Assembly (NCBI GenBank): GCA_019359595.1
Contig: JAHHGZ010000004.1
Location: 186,001-250,000, forward strand
Direction: 5' to 3'
Length of the DNA stretch: 64,000 nt
Origin: Cyanomargarita calcarea GSE-NOS-MK-12-04C
Lineage (GTDB): Bacteria; Cyanobacteriota; Cyanobacteriia; Cyanobacteriales; Nostocaceae
The notes under the pieces were generated by a model. The model was not told the DNA's origin. It did not search any database and worked only from the letters and a program-made list of their open reading frames with translations. Of the stretch, positions 18,624 through 26,388 are shown piece by piece. Each line of letters starts with the position of its first letter. Position 1 is the stretch's first letter. Position numbers and translations under genes: made by a program.

Positions 18624-19733
18624 ATGGTTAAACCTTTCAATAGTCTATTTGGCAAATCGAATAAAGGGGTCGGTATTGAACTTGCACCACAAAGGGTGAA
18701 TGTAGTTCAACTACGCAAACAGCGTCAAGGCATAAAGCTAGACGCTTTAACATCAGTCCCAGTTCCAGAAGGGGTTTTTGTTGAAGGTCAAATTGCCGAC
18801 CCACCAGCAATGGCGCAATTAATCCAGCAAGCGCTAGCTGAAAGTAAAGTGAAGGCTTCTCGGGTTGCTACTGCGGTTCCGGGACGAGACTCCATAGTCC
18901 GTCTGATACCTGTACCAGCGGAGTTAGATGATAAAGAACTGCGGGAGATGGTGCTAAACCATGAAGCAGGTTTGTATTTACCTTATCCTCGCGAAGAAGC
19001 TGATGTAGATTACCAAAAACTTGGGTACTTTGTAGATGAAGATGGCATTGAGAAAGTGCAGGTGCTTTTGGTTGCTACCCGTAAGGAAGTGACTGATACA
19101 TATATAAATACATTCGAGCAGGCAGGATTGCAAGTAGATGTTTTAGAGATTAACAGTTTTGCCCTGATTAGAACAATTCGCGATCAATTAAGGCAATTTG
19201 GACCGCAAGAAGCAGCAGTGTTAGTTGATATTGAGTTTGACAGTACAGAAATTGCAATTGTGGTGAACGGAGTGCCGCAATTTTCCCGGACAGTGCCTAT
19301 CGGGACTTATCAATTGCAATCTGCTTTGTCACGAGCAATGAACTTACCTGCATCTCGTGATATGGATTTATTGCAGGGAATGACGATTCCGGGTGGTCCT
19401 GTAGAGGCAGGTAACAAAACTGGTCAAACGGAAGTTAATCCCGGTTTGGCAGCGATGTTGAGAGTTTTGGGAGAACTTACAGACGAATTACGCCGCTCCA
19501 TCGATTTTTATCTCAATCAAAGTGAAAATTTGGAAATAGCACAAATTATGCTAGCAGGTCCCGGTGGTGGACTGGCACAGCTAGATGAGTTTTTTACCCA
19601 ACGATTGAGCTTGCCAACAACCCAAATAGATCCCGTAGGTGCTTTGTCTTTGGAAATTGACGAAGAAAAATACCCTACAGTCCAACGAGCTGGATTAGGG
19701 ATAGTTCTTGGTTTAGGAATGCGGGAGGTATAA
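18624..19733 (+). CDS. pilM: Type IV pilus assembly protein PilM
   Basis: PilM is an actin-like ATPase-fold protein on the cytoplasmic face of the type IV pilus machine, binding the N-terminus of PilN. The opening KGVGIELAPQRVNVVQLRKQ is the first phosphate-binding segment; AAVLVDIEFDSTEIAIVVNG and IMLAGPGGGLAQLDEF are the later nucleotide-binding loops. The length (369 residues) is typical. It begins the pilMNO operon: pilN starts 5 bp after its stop. In cyanobacteria this machine drives phototactic motility, DNA uptake and, in filamentous forms, hormogonium gliding. Confidence 0.94.
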   Translation: MVKPFNSLFGKSNKGVGIELAPQRVNVVQLRKQRQGIKLDALTSVPVPEGVFVEGQIADPPAMAQLIQQALAESKVKASRVATAVPGRDSIVRLIPVPAELDDKELREMVLNHEAGLYLPYPREEADVDYQKLGYFVDEDGIEKVQVLLVATRKEVTDTYINTFEQAGLQVDVLEINSFALIRTIRDQLRQFGPQEAAVLVDIEFDSTEIAIVVNGVPQFSRTVPIGTYQLQSALSRAMNLPASRDMDLLQGMTIPGGPVEAGNKTGQTEVNPGLAAMLRVLGELTDELRRSIDFYLNQSENLEIAQIMLAGPGGGLAQLDEFFTQRLSLPTTQIDPVGALSLEIDEEKYPTVQRAGLGIVLGLGMREV

Positions 19734-19737
19734 CAAA

Positions 19738-20511
19738 ATGTACAGTTTAGACGTTAACTTTCTTAAAGACCGCGCAGCTTTCCAAAAAAGCCCCGAAAAG
19801 AAAAAGGGAGGCATGACATTACCTGTTGGTGATATGACCCCTGTCTATATCGGGGCAGCGATCGCCTTGTGCTTGCCTTTATTTATCGGAGCTGGTTGGG
19901 GGATTTTGCAGGCGAAGAATGCGGAATTAGAGCAGGCTATAGCACAACTAGACACAGAAAACAAGAGGTTAGAAGCACAAATCGGCAACATTAATAAAAT
20001 CAAGGAAGAAACCGCCAAAATCAAATCAGAAACTCAATCCTTAGTTGCTGTATTTGACCAGATTCGTCCTTGGTCGGCAATGTTGCAAGATATGCGCGAT
20101 CGCATTCCTCCGTTAGTGCAAATTGAGAACGTCAAGCAAATCGCACCCGTCGCTCCTGTGGAGGGACAAGCACCTCCCAATCCTGCCGGAGGAATCGAGC
20201 TTACAGGCATTGCTCGCTCTTTTAACGATGTCAACGATTTCTTGCTGAGTCTACAGCAATCTCGTTTCTTGAAAGCTACAGAAAGCAAAATTATTACTGC
20301 AGAACTAGTAGATGCACCGATACAACCGAGCGCAACTCCGGCTAATAATGGTGTAGTAATTAAACCACCACAAGTAGTTAAATATACGATTCAATCCAGT
20401 CTGAGTGATGTTCCTGCCTCTGAATTAATGCGGGAGTTGGAGCAAAAAGGCACAGTCGGATTGGTGGCTAGGATTCGCGGTTTGCAACAAACAGGAGTCA
20501 TTCAAAGATGA
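19738..20511 (+). CDS. pilN: Type IV pilus assembly protein PilN
   Basis: PilN is a bitopic inner-membrane protein that links PilM to PilO. The short cytoplasmic N-terminus MYSLDVNFLKDRAAF carries the PilM-binding segment. A membrane span lies at about residues 38-58, followed by a coiled coil (ELEQAIAQLDTENKRLEAQI) and a periplasmic ferredoxin-like domain. It has a linker insert of about 20 residues after the span-proximal KKKGGMTLPVGD. Its last four bases overlap the start of pilO, an arrangement suggesting translational coupling. Confidence 0.92.
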   Translation: MYSLDVNFLKDRAAFQKSPEKKKGGMTLPVGDMTPVYIGAAIALCLPLFIGAGWGILQAKNAELEQAIAQLDTENKRLEAQIGNINKIKEETAKIKSETQSLVAVFDQIRPWSAMLQDMRDRIPPLVQIENVKQIAPVAPVEGQAPPNPAGGIELTGIARSFNDVNDFLLSLQQSRFLKATESKIITAELVDAPIQPSATPANNGVVIKPPQVVKYTIQSSLSDVPASELMRELEQKGTVGLVARIRGLQQTGVIQR

Positions 20512-21266
20512 CGCTGAGTGAAGATTTTAATTTTGCTGAAGGCCAAGAGATGGAGGCAGCACCAGCTTTCCCCGTGATCTTTGGTATCACATTTACACCA
20601 AAAATTATCGGCATCCTCGTGGGTGTTACTGGGCTTGCTGCCGCAGTTTATATGGTACTCAATTTGGTGATGCCAACTTGGGAAGCCTTTCAGCTGCAAG
20701 AAGCGAAAAGAGTGGAACTACAAGGGCAAATTCAGCAAAAAAAAGCCAGCATTAAGCAAATTGACAAAGTAAAACAGGAACTAGCACAGACAAAACAGCA
20801 ACAAGCGCAAGTTTTATCTGTATTTGCTAATGAGAAAACCTTGGATACATTGCTGCTGGATGTCAATCGCTTAGTTGAGTCTGGAAATGGTTTAATTCCA
20901 GCTAATGCGGTGAGAGCAAAACTGAAGAAATTTGCACCAGCCAATCAAAAACCTGAACCCATTAATGATGGCAGTTTGGGGGTTGGTGTTAACGGCAAAC
21001 TCAAACGTAGTAGCGTGAGTGTTGAAATTATTGGCACCTACGAACAAACTCAAGCAATTCTGCGTAATATTGAGCGCTTACAGCCTTTGTTACTAGTTAA
21101 AGACTATCAATCAGCATTGGCATCAGAGCCTGCTCTATCAGACAAAGAACCACAGAGAACCGGATCTGCACCGATTACTACATCATTTCAGTTACAGGCC
21201 TTGATGCCACTCAATCCTGAAGATGTGGCAGCCGCAGCCAAAGCCGCACAACCTGCGAAAAAATAG
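20508..21266 (+). CDS. pilO: Type IV pilus assembly protein PilO
   Basis: PilO pairs with PilN in the periplasm to align the inner-membrane platform with the secretin. A cytoplasmic N-terminus of about 25 residues precedes a membrane span (about 27-50), a coiled coil (QGQIQQKKASIKQIDKVKQE) and an alpha/beta periplasmic domain ending in an Ala/Lys-rich tail. It overlaps pilN by 4 bp (ATGA). No pilP gene follows; cyanobacteria commonly lack it. Instead about 175 bp of repeat DNA separates it from pilQ. Confidence 0.92.
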   Translation: MTLSEDFNFAEGQEMEAAPAFPVIFGITFTPKIIGILVGVTGLAAAVYMVLNLVMPTWEAFQLQEAKRVELQGQIQQKKASIKQIDKVKQELAQTKQQQAQVLSVFANEKTLDTLLLDVNRLVESGNGLIPANAVRAKLKKFAPANQKPEPINDGSLGVGVNGKLKRSSVSVEIIGTYEQTQAILRNIERLQPLLLVKDYQSALASEPALSDKEPQRTGSAPITTSFQLQALMPLNPEDVAAAAKAAQPAKK

Positions 21267-21425
21267 TTATTGGTTATTGGTTAGGAGTTAGTTGTTATTG
21301 GTTATTGGTTAGGAGTTAGGAGTTAGGAGTAAACAACTAACAACCAACAACTAACAACCAACAACTAACAACCAACAACTATCAACCAACAACTATCAAC
21401 CAACAACCAACAATTAACGACTTTC
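21267..21425. repeat. Heptamer repeats separating pilO and pilQ
   Basis: GTTATTG/GTTAGGA units (about 21268-21330) are followed by CAACTAA/CAACCAA units (about 21331-21420). The two halves are partly complementary, so the RNA could fold into an extended hairpin within the pil operon. Confidence 0.75.
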
Positions 21426-21443
21426 TAATGTGAGGAATGAACT

Positions 21444-23846
21444 GTGAAGCTTCACGGTAATAGTTTAATATTAGGCACCGCAGCTTTTGTATTTTTGGCG
21501 GCTCAACCGGTTTTTGCACAAACTACGGAAATTACTGGGGTGCAACTCAATCCAGTTGATGGTGGAATTAAACTTGTTTTAAATACATCATCAGGCTCGC
21601 GTCCCCAGGTATTCACAACGCAACGGGGTAAAACCTTAGTTGCAGATATTATTAATACACAACTACGTTTATCAGAAGGCAAGAGTTTCAAGCAAGATAA
21701 CCCAGTGCCTGGTATCAGCTCTGTAGTAATTAATCAACTTGATGCCAATAGCATCCGGGTTGTAGTCACAGGAGACGCTGGTGCCCCCAATACTCAGCCT
21801 GTAGCGCGGGGTAGAGACGGGATTACCCTCAGCTTTACTCCAGGCACAACAACAGCCGCTGACCCCACACAACCAGTAGCAAGAAATATTCCTGCCCCTG
21901 TTGCACCAATCGCCGAAACAGCAACACCAGCACAAGCATCTGGGCCAATTCAACCCCAGAACCAAGCACCGCCTTTCTTACCCAGAGCGATCGCCCCACC
22001 TGTGGGAGATATTGCGATTTCTAATACTGATGCTTCTCCCAGCACCATTGATTTAGGGACTCAAGAACGAGTGCCCCGTTTAGTGTTAAAAGATGCTCCA
22101 GTCCGAGAAGTTTTATCACTGCTTGCTCGTGCTGCAGGCTTAAACTTAGCTTATACAGGTGCTTCTGCTGGGGGACAAGCTGGCGCTCAAGGTGGTTCTG
22201 CTGGTGGCGAAGGCCCGACAATTTCCTTAGATATCGAGAACGAGCCAGTACAAGATGTGTTTAACTACGTCTTGCGTTTGAGTGGTTTAGAAGCCAATCG
22301 CAGTAACCGCACGGTTTTCGTTGGGCCAAAACTACCAAACTCCACTCGTGATGTAGTAATGCGTAGCCTGCGACTCAACCAGGTTACTGTAGGCGTGGCA
22401 GTCAACTTCTTGGTGGGCTTAGGTGCAGAAACCGCCATCAGTCGTGAACGACAGGTTACAAGCGTGAATGCTGTACCTGTAGGTGCTGGAGCAGCCCCCG
22501 TTACCCAAACTCAGACGACCACAGAAAGCAAAGTTGAAACTCAACGGATTGAATTTCAAGACTCCAACCCAATGCTCAGAGGGTTGCAAGCGCTAGGAGA
22601 CGAGCGTACCAATTCCTTGACCTTGATTGGGCCTCCTAGACTAGTTGATATTGCAATGGCTCAGTTGGGACAGTTGGATCTTCGCCGTCGTCAGGTGGCA
22701 GTTAACGTCAAAATTATCGACATTAACCTCTTAAATACCCAAAACATGAGCGGTAGCTTTTCATTTGGGATTGGTAACAACTACTTTACTAATGATAATG
22801 GTGCTGCATCTCTTAATTTTGGTGGTTCTAGACCAGCTACTAGTGCTGAGGTATCAGGCAGTCTGACTGATACGCCAACCATACCTAATCCATATGCCAG
22901 CTCGCAACCTTTTTTAAATGCAAATGGCACTTTCACAGTACCAAATGGAGGCTCGGGTCTAAGAGTTATACAAGACGGTCGAGTCACACAGGATATTCCA
23001 GGTAGTGCAACTTTTCTAAGTCCTATTTCTCCATCAGCAAACGATCCAACTAGCACAGGTCTGTCGTCTTTCACACCAGGAACTCCAGATACTGTAACGA
23101 TCACGACTGACCCTACAACTGGACGACAGACTAGCACTTATGCCGCAGGCACTCGTGCAACAGCTGAATTCAGCTTGGCGTCTTTGTACCAATTTCCAAA
23201 ACGTTTTCTTTCTAGTTTGCAAGCTCAGGTACAAAGTGGCAACGCCAAGATATTGACCGACCCAACCTTGATTGTGCAAGAAGGTCAAAGCGCTAACGTC
23301 AACCTAACTCAGGAAGTAGTAGGAAACCTAAAGCGGGAAATTACTCGTGGTGATGGCACTTCTTCAGAAACGATTACAGCCGAAAAAACAAGCGTGGGCT
23401 TAACCTTGGCTGTGAAACTTGATCGGGTTGACGATAATGGCTTTGTCTCTCTGTCGGTTGCTCCCGTTGTCAAAGCACCGCAAGCGCCAGCTAATATCAA
23501 TTTGGGTAATGGTGGTAGCCAAGAAATATTCTTGGTATCTGAACGCTCTCTGAATTCTGGCTTGGTTCGCCTCCGTGACGGTCAGACGCTAATTCTATCA
23601 GGGATTATTCAAGACCAAGACCGGACAAGTGTATCCAAGATTCCCATCTTGGGTGATATTCCGTTAATTGGTTCGCTGTTTAGAAAAACAAATAGGCAAA
23701 ATCAGCGCAATGAGGTGATTGTATTGCTGACACCTCAGATTATGGATGATTCTGAGCGCTCTTCTTATGGCTATAACTACCAACCCAGCCCAGAGGTGCG
23801 GGGAGTTTTGGAACGTGGCGGGTTGAAGGTTCCAGGTAAACGGTAG
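21444..23846 (+). CDS. pilQ: Type IV pilus secretin PilQ
   Basis: PilQ forms the outer-membrane secretin channel for the pilus. After a signal peptide (about 1-25, ending VFAQ) comes an AMIN domain (about 26-130) that binds peptidoglycan. A Pro/Ala-rich linker follows, then an STN-like module (PRLVLKDAPVREVLSLLARA), N-domains and the secretin core with SKIPILGDIPLIGSLFRKTN and VIVLLTPQIM near the C-terminus. The GTG start at 21444 follows GAGG and gives a clean signal peptide. A Gly/Ser/Thr-rich insertion around residues 445-555 is longer than in many PilQ proteins. It is co-directional with pilMNO. Confidence 0.95.
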   Translation: MKLHGNSLILGTAAFVFLAAQPVFAQTTEITGVQLNPVDGGIKLVLNTSSGSRPQVFTTQRGKTLVADIINTQLRLSEGKSFKQDNPVPGISSVVINQLDANSIRVVVTGDAGAPNTQPVARGRDGITLSFTPGTTTAADPTQPVARNIPAPVAPIAETATPAQASGPIQPQNQAPPFLPRAIAPPVGDIAISNTDASPSTIDLGTQERVPRLVLKDAPVREVLSLLARAAGLNLAYTGASAGGQAGAQGGSAGGEGPTISLDIENEPVQDVFNYVLRLSGLEANRSNRTVFVGPKLPNSTRDVVMRSLRLNQVTVGVAVNFLVGLGAETAISRERQVTSVNAVPVGAGAAPVTQTQTTTESKVETQRIEFQDSNPMLRGLQALGDERTNSLTLIGPPRLVDIAMAQLGQLDLRRRQVAVNVKIIDINLLNTQNMSGSFSFGIGNNYFTNDNGAASLNFGGSRPATSAEVSGSLTDTPTIPNPYASSQPFLNANGTFTVPNGGSGLRVIQDGRVTQDIPGSATFLSPISPSANDPTSTGLSSFTPGTPDTVTITTDPTTGRQTSTYAAGTRATAEFSLASLYQFPKRFLSSLQAQVQSGNAKILTDPTLIVQEGQSANVNLTQEVVGNLKREITRGDGTSSETITAEKTSVGLTLAVKLDRVDDNGFVSLSVAPVVKAPQAPANINLGNGGSQEIFLVSERSLNSGLVRLRDGQTLILSGIIQDQDRTSVSKIPILGDIPLIGSLFRKTNRQNQRNEVIVLLTPQIMDDSERSSYGYNYQPSPEVRGVLERGGLKVPGKR

Positions 23847-23862
23847 GCTTTGACTATCCAAT

Positions 23863-24170
23863 ATAACCCGCAGCCACTTCACCCCACCCCCGTAAAGCAC
23901 AGGTTTACGTCCCCTCCCCGTATGCCTACGGTGTACACACAAATCAATCCTATCGCCCTCACCCTAGAAGGGTGGGGCGTTGTGCGTGCCAAGCCCACCT
24001 GCGTGGGCTAAAATCTCTTTAGCCCACGCAGGTGGGCTTTGTTGGTGTAGCCCCACCCTTCCAGGGTGAGGGGCTTTGAGGGACAAATTAAGGTTTTTTC
24101 AACTTGTGTGTACACGGTAGCTCCGCATCCGGGGAGGGGTAGGGGAGGGCTTGGTGTGACTGCGGGTTAT
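23863..24170. mobile_element. 308-bp nested inverted-repeat element (MITE-like)
   Basis: The ends are exact 11-bp inverted repeats: ATAACCCGCAG at 23863-23873 and CTGCGGGTTAT at 24160-24170, with TA at each edge. Inside, successive pairs of arms nest. CCCCTCCCCG (23911-23920) pairs with CGGGGAGGGG (24130-24139), and GTGTACACACAA (23931-23942) with 24104-24115. The arms 23956-23978 and 24050-24072 pair apart from two mismatched bases. A perfect 22-bp stem (23991-24012 with 24018-24039) encloses a 5-nt loop. No ORF resembles a transposase. This is the structure expected of a non-autonomous, TA-targeting foldback element. Confidence 0.75.
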
Positions 24171-24773
24171 TACAAATAATTATCCGAATTTTATATTACG
24201 CCAATGGAACAGAAGCAACAGCTTTAACTTCAATTAAAAAATATCCAAAATATTTCCGTCTTGTTAGGCCCAAAACCCTGTTTGGTCAGACAAGATGCAA
24301 TGAGTCTACAAAATAATTTATTTTTTGGTACACCCTAACTCTCCTCCCTCCTCCCTCACTCCCCTGTCCAAAGAAGAATAGGGGTTTTCACTAAGTATTT
24401 TTTCCTACTATTAGGGGTGTTTTTAGCCAAACAACTACCCTTTTTTCAAAAAAAATGCTGAAATCTATATAAATTAACGGTTTCATCGATCCACTTCTGG
24501 CTTGTACACCTTAGAATGATTCATTGAAAAGTTGATACTACGGGAGTTCCAGAGTTTTAAACTGGAAGTACTCCTAAAGGACGACTTTTGTAAATCTTCA
24601 GACGGAGATTTAAGTAATACCAATTGGAAAATGAATGAGACTGATGGATTGTCGAAACGATTATATAGACCGGATTTCACAATCGAAAATCAAAAATTTC
24701 CAATCCAAAATGGTATAAATATGTGTCAGAGCTTCTCTGTACACAATCTGTAGTAAACCTCAAGGAGTTTGAC
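24171..24773. other. Long non-coding region upstream of HU gene
   Basis: About 600 bp of AT-rich DNA precede the HU gene. Apart from a CTCCTCC-type pyrimidine repeat near 24342-24360 and an ATACCAATTGG-like segment near 24616, I see no gene. The promoter of the HU gene presumably lies here. The short ORFs present do not resemble proteins. Confidence 0.5.
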
Positions 24774-25061
24774 ATGAATAAGGGTGAATTGGTTGATGCT
24801 GTGGCTGAAAAGGCAAGCGTTACAAAAAAACAAGCTGATGCGGTGTTGACTGCAGCGCTGGAAACTATTATCGAAGCTGTTTCCTCTGGTGATAAAGTTA
24901 CCTTAGTCGGTTTCGGTTCATTTGAATCGCGGGAACGGAAAGCCCGTGAAGGCCGTAACCCTAAAACGAACGAGAAAATGGAAATTCCGGCGACAAAAGT
25001 TCCAGCCTTCTCTGCAGGTAAGATGTTTAGAGAGAGGGTTGCACCCCCAAAAGTTGTTTAG
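24774..25061 (+). CDS. HU-family DNA-binding protein
   Basis: The 95-residue product is a histone-like HU protein that bends and compacts DNA. It begins MNKGELVDAVAEKASVTKKQ, has the dimer core VTLVGFGSFESRERKAREGR and the DNA-contacting beta-arm RNPKTNEKMEIPATKVPAFSA. I chose the ATG at 24774, preceded by AAGGAG at good spacing, over upstream in-frame starts that would add 17 unrelated residues. In heterocyst-forming cyanobacteria a HU protein (HanA) is required for differentiation; whether this is that paralog cannot be settled here. It is single and followed closely by cobD. Confidence 0.95.
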   Translation: MNKGELVDAVAEKASVTKKQADAVLTAALETIIEAVSSGDKVTLVGFGSFESRERKAREGRNPKTNEKMEIPATKVPAFSAGKMFRERVAPPKVV

Positions 25062-25087
25062 GCTCTCTTTCTGGGAAACCTTGTTTA

Positions 25088-26191
25088 ATGCGGCATTCCC
25101 CTGGACACGGTGGAAATTTAGCTTGGGCAGCAGATGTGGCTGGCTGTCCTGCTAGTGCTATTCTGGATTTTTCTGCAAGCATCAGCCCGTTGGGACCACC
25201 TAAAAGCATTTTAGAGGCTATTACGTCCCAACTTGGTAATCTCAGACACTATCCAGACCCAAATTATGGTGAACTGAGACTAGCTCTCAGTCACTTCCAT
25301 CAATTGCCGCCTGAATGGATTCTGCCGGGTAACGGTTCGGCAGAATTACTTACACTGGCAGGTAAAGAATTAGCGCAATTCGCCGCAACTGTGTTGATGA
25401 CTCCAGCCTTTGGCGATTATTATCGGGCGTTAGTGGCGTGCGACGCTAAGGTGTTGGAGTTCTCTTTAATGAGTCCTGAGTTAAAACCTCTGCTCAGTAC
25501 TCAGAACTCACGACACTACAAGGGTTCTTTGAAGGAGTACAGGACTCAGGAGTTAGGACTAATTATAAACAACCCCCACAATCCAACAGGGAGGTTATTT
25601 TCTCGCTCAGAGATTTTGCCTTATCTGGAAGAATTTGCCTTGGTGGTGGTGGACGAAGCGTTTATGGATTTTCTTTTTCCTCAGGAGGAAGAAAGCTTGA
25701 TTGGGATGGTGCAGGAATATCCAAACTTAGTGATTTTACGATCGCTTACCAAATTTTACAGTCTCCCTGGGCTGCGACTAGGATATGCGATCGCCCACCC
25801 TGAGCGCTTGTCTAAATGGCAACTGTGGCGTGACCCTTGGCCCGTAAATACCCTAGCAGTAGCAGCGGCGATCGCAGCACTCGGCGATCGTGAGTTTCAG
25901 CAGCAAACTTGGGCATGGCTACCACCAACACGAAATGAATTGTTTCAAGGTTTAGCCAAAATACCAGGATTGCAACCCCGTCAGGGTGCTGCGAATTTCT
26001 TATTAGTTGAATCACAGCATTCTTGTTCCCAGTTGCAACAAAAATTACTCCAGCAACACCAGATATTAATCCGCGATTGCCTAAGTTTTCCCGAATTAGG
26101 CGATCGCTTTTTTCGAGTTGCTGTCCGTTCCTCCTCCGATAACCAACGGTTATTAGAAGCGTTAACACAAGAGTTAAGAGTTAGGAGTTAA
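25088..26191 (+). CDS. cobD: L-threonine-O-3-phosphate decarboxylase-like (CobD) aminotransferase
   Basis: This is a PLP-dependent fold-type I enzyme. CobD makes aminopropanol phosphate for the cobalamin lower-ligand linker. The start RHSPGHGGNLAWAADVAG followed by LDFSASISPLGPP is typical of CobD, not of histidinol-phosphate aminotransferase. The PLP-binding Lys lies in RSLTKFYSLPGLRLGYAIA, and VVVDEAFMDF and NNPHNPTGRLF are the other active-site segments. Residues about 128-157 (PELKPLLSTQNSRHYKGSL and onward) are encoded by GAGTCCTGAG/GGACTCAGGA repeat-like DNA, and the C-terminus ELRVRS with its stop comes from a heptamer array. It lies 26 bp after the HU gene, probably by chance. Confidence 0.85.
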   Translation: MRHSPGHGGNLAWAADVAGCPASAILDFSASISPLGPPKSILEAITSQLGNLRHYPDPNYGELRLALSHFHQLPPEWILPGNGSAELLTLAGKELAQFAATVLMTPAFGDYYRALVACDAKVLEFSLMSPELKPLLSTQNSRHYKGSLKEYRTQELGLIINNPHNPTGRLFSRSEILPYLEEFALVVVDEAFMDFLFPQEEESLIGMVQEYPNLVILRSLTKFYSLPGLRLGYAIAHPERLSKWQLWRDPWPVNTLAVAAAIAALGDREFQQQTWAWLPPTRNELFQGLAKIPGLQPRQGAANFLLVESQHSCSQLQQKLLQQHQILIRDCLSFPELGDRFFRVAVRSSSDNQRLLEALTQELRVRS

Positions 26192-26382
26192 GAGTTAGGA
26201 GTGATGAATTTAACCCAGTAGAGTTCAGTTAAGATTTGTCGGTAGGAATTTTTGGCTATGTAGAGAGAATTCATATCATGTCCGCTTAAATGACCATAAT
26301 ACTTGTAGTGACAATTCATGAATTGTAACTACAACTCCTAACTCCTAACTCCTAACTCCCAACTCCTAACTCCTAACTCTTT
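26174..26382. repeat. Heptamer arrays and palindrome copy 2 after cobD
   Basis: GAGTTAGGA-type units overlap the cobD stop (26174-26200). The complementary CTCCTAA array runs about 26333-26375. Between them at 26305-26332 sits the second copy of the 28-bp palindrome seen at 17076-17103, with one substitution. The whole composite layout matches that of the folC 3' region. Confidence 0.75.
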
Positions 26383-26388
26383 ATCAAA

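Noticed and set aside
24532-24753. 73-codon plus-strand ORF upstream of the HU gene
   Set aside because: Composition is unlike protein, part of it translates an ATACCAATTGG-type repeat, and it runs into the HU leader. No start signal.
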